From Lachnospiraceae bacterium (GTDB lineage Bacteria > Bacillota > Clostridia > Lachnospirales > Lachnospiraceae), in assembly GCA_900754855.1 (NCBI GenBank), contig CAAEEI010000046.1, positions 1 to 17,312 on the forward strand: a DNA stretch of 17,312 nucleotides, written 5' to 3'. Under the pieces are notes generated by a model, which saw nothing but the letters and a program-made list of their open reading frames with translations, ran no database searches and was not told the origin of the DNA. The position numbers and the translations under genes were made by a program. Positions 16,332 to 17,312 of the stretch are shown piece after piece. The stretch's first letter is position 1. Each line of letters begins with the position of its first letter.

Positions 16332-16486
16332 ATAAGAACTGCCATCTGTCTCCCATACAGGCGGATGGACGCTGCATATTTTTACACACAAAACGTTCCT
16401 CTGTTGCTGTTATTTCAGAACAACACAGGAACTCCATTCTGCAGAAACGCCGGTTTTTGTAAAAGAAAGAAGAAAAGAGGTTATTT

Positions 16487-16987
16487 ATGGAAATTGAACG
16501 TAAATATTTAGTGAAAAACTTGCCCGAAGATTTAGCATCTTATCCCCATGATCAGATTGTCCAGGCCTACATCTCCACAGATCCGGTCATCCGCGTGCGG
16601 CAAAAAAATCAGTCTTATCTCCTTACCGTAAAATCTTCCGGTCTTCTGGCCAGAGAAGAAACTGAGATGTTGATTTCTGCCGAAAGCTTTCATCATCTCT
16701 GTCAGAAAAAAGACGGGATTCTCATCGAAAAGACCCGGTATAAACTTCCGGAGCCCCATGGCTATACCATCGAGCTGGATGTATTCCACGGAGCTTATGC
16801 CGGTTTCCTCATGGCAGAAATCGAATTTCCTACTCTGGAAGAAGCCAATGATTATACGCCCCCTGCCTGGTTCGGCTGCGATGTGACCATGGATCCCCGT
16901 TTCCATAATTCCAGCATGAGCGCCCGCTCCCCGGAAGAAATCCACGATTTTCTCTCCATCCTTTTACCGGATATACAGAACAAATAA
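16487..16987 (+). CDS. CYTH domain protein (triphosphate tunnel metalloenzyme-like)
   Basis: A 166-residue single-domain cytoplasmic protein of the CYTH family, which folds as a beta-barrel tunnel that binds triphosphates and divalent metal. The signature ExExK appears at the very start (E2, E4, K6 in MEIERK). Further charged strands are IRVRQKNQSYLLTVKSSG, EKTRYKLP and LMAEIEFPTLEEA, which supply the inward-facing Arg, Lys and Glu residues. Bacterial single-domain members are mostly inorganic triphosphatases, but adenylate cyclase or thiamine triphosphatase activity occurs in other branches. The substrate is not predictable here. GAGG lies shortly before the start. It is transcribed alone and is divergent from the DJ-1 operon. 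No clear terminator follows. Confidence 0.9.
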   Translation: MEIERKYLVKNLPEDLASYPHDQIVQAYISTDPVIRVRQKNQSYLLTVKSSGLLAREETEMLISAESFHHLCQKKDGILIEKTRYKLPEPHGYTIELDVFHGAYAGFLMAEIEFPTLEEANDYTPPAWFGCDVTMDPRFHNSSMSARSPEEIHDFLSILLPDIQNK

Positions 16988-17208
16988 ATCCCGCCCATTT
17001 GATCCCTCTAATCCATTTCACAGCTTATCTGTGCGATATTTGGCAGTTAACGATATTTTAACACAATCGTAAGGATTATCTGGTATCTTTTTTCCTATAA
17101 ATAGACTATAATATATCTGTTTCGTTTTCCATTCTTCATCATCAGACATTTCATGGAAAGATTGATGACAAACGAAAGAAACAATATTATGACGGAAAGG
17201 ACGTACCC
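16988..17208 (+). promoter_or_regulatory. Leader and possible promoter of the truncated right-end gene
   Basis: The 221-base gap contains TATAAT at 17107-17112, about 97 bases before the next start codon. The matching -35 is poor (TATCTT at 17 bases), so this is a tentative promoter. A short dyad CACAG/CTGTG (17019-17033) follows the CYTH gene without a T tract. The octamer CGATATTT occurs twice, 17 bases apart (17034-17041 and 17051-17058). Confidence 0.35.
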
Positions 17209-17312
17209 ATGAGAAATAAAGAACAGACAACTAAACCGCAGGAAGAAAAGAAAGCTGCCGGACGAAGAACCGCACGAAAAAAGACTTCTTCCTCTCATAC
17301 CAAATGGATTGC
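17209..17312 (+). CDS. Unidentified protein, N-terminal fragment cut by the window end
   Basis: An open frame starts with ATG at 17209 behind GGAAAGG (17195-17201), seven bases upstream, and continues to the window edge with no stop. The 34 visible residues are very rich in lysine, arginine, serine and threonine (RRTARKKTSSSHTKW). They look like a disordered basic tail, and the last residues may begin a hydrophobic segment. Such tails occur in penicillin-binding proteins, FtsK-type translocases and other envelope proteins of clostridia. The visible part is too short to choose, and no function is assigned. Confidence 0.6.
   Translation, partial: MRNKEQTTKPQEEKKAAGRRTARKKTSSSHTKWI

Larger units (their letters stand above)
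16093..16486. other. Divergent intergenic region between the DJ-1 operon and the CYTH gene
   Basis: This 394-base gap holds the DJ-1 operon promoter, the operator-like inverted repeat, and the tandem repeat array. The remaining stretch 16332-16486 should carry the CYTH gene promoter, but no pair of -35 and -10 boxes of good quality was found. TATAAG at 16331-16336 is the best -10 candidate. A weak CCATC/GATGG dyad is present at 16342-16368. The hydrophobic open frame that crosses the T-rich array is an artefact of TTT codons. Confidence 0.6.

Noticed and set aside
16215..16511. A 98-codon plus-strand frame with a strongly hydrophobic start
   Set aside because: It is created by TTT and TTC codons in the pyrimidine tandem repeat, has no ribosome binding site of note, and overlaps the CYTH gene start.

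Overview
The window looks like chromosome of a spore-forming, strictly anaerobic Firmicute, most likely a clostridium of the Lachnospiraceae type. The basis is a small acid-soluble spore protein gene, Gram-positive AGGAGG-type ribosome binding sites, a class B sortase, a lipoteichoic-acid-synthase-like enzyme, and protein sequences of clostridial character. No phage, IS element, CRISPR array, tRNA or rRNA was seen. Most of the region is conserved housekeeping sequence.

Left part (46-5714, minus strand): a proteostasis operon in transcription order tig, clpP, clpX, lon, with gaps of 23, 72 and 87 bases. It has a good sigma-A type promoter at 5838-5866. Trigger factor folds nascent chains, ClpXP and Lon degrade failed or regulatory proteins.

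Middle (5998-8335, minus strand): a spore DNA-binding protein gene (alpha/beta SASP) ending in a hairpin, then a two-gene unit made of an FMN-dependent alpha-hydroxy-acid oxidase-like protein followed by a HAD phosphatase of the phosphoglycolate phosphatase type. The oxidase has a four-cysteine N-terminal motif and lacks a usual active-site tyrosine. A near-consensus promoter lies at 8307-8335.

Next (8496-11282): putP, a sodium/proline symporter, and a divergent LysR-type regulator. The 154-base gap between them holds a textbook T-N11-A dyad placed about 73 bases upstream of the predicted putP start, so the regulator probably controls putP and itself. A strong terminator follows putP, and a terminator that works in both directions separates the regulator from the next operon.

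Right part (11306-16156, minus strand): a tight five-gene operon in the order DJ-1/PfpI protein, DUF1189 membrane protein, cobU, srtB, LTA-synthase-like sulfatase-fold protein. It mixes stress, cobamide salvage and cell-surface functions. Its promoter overlaps a perfect 11-base inverted repeat that looks like an operator. Next to it lies a 31-32 base pyrimidine-rich tandem repeat array. Finally, on the plus strand, come a CYTH-domain protein and the first 104 bases of an unidentified gene cut by the window edge.

I did not find a clearly new biological system. The items most worth checking are the operator-like repeat at 16143-16175, the LysR box at 10230-10242, the cysteine-rich oxidase with its phosphatase partner, the tandem repeat array, and the folded element at 6366-6414.
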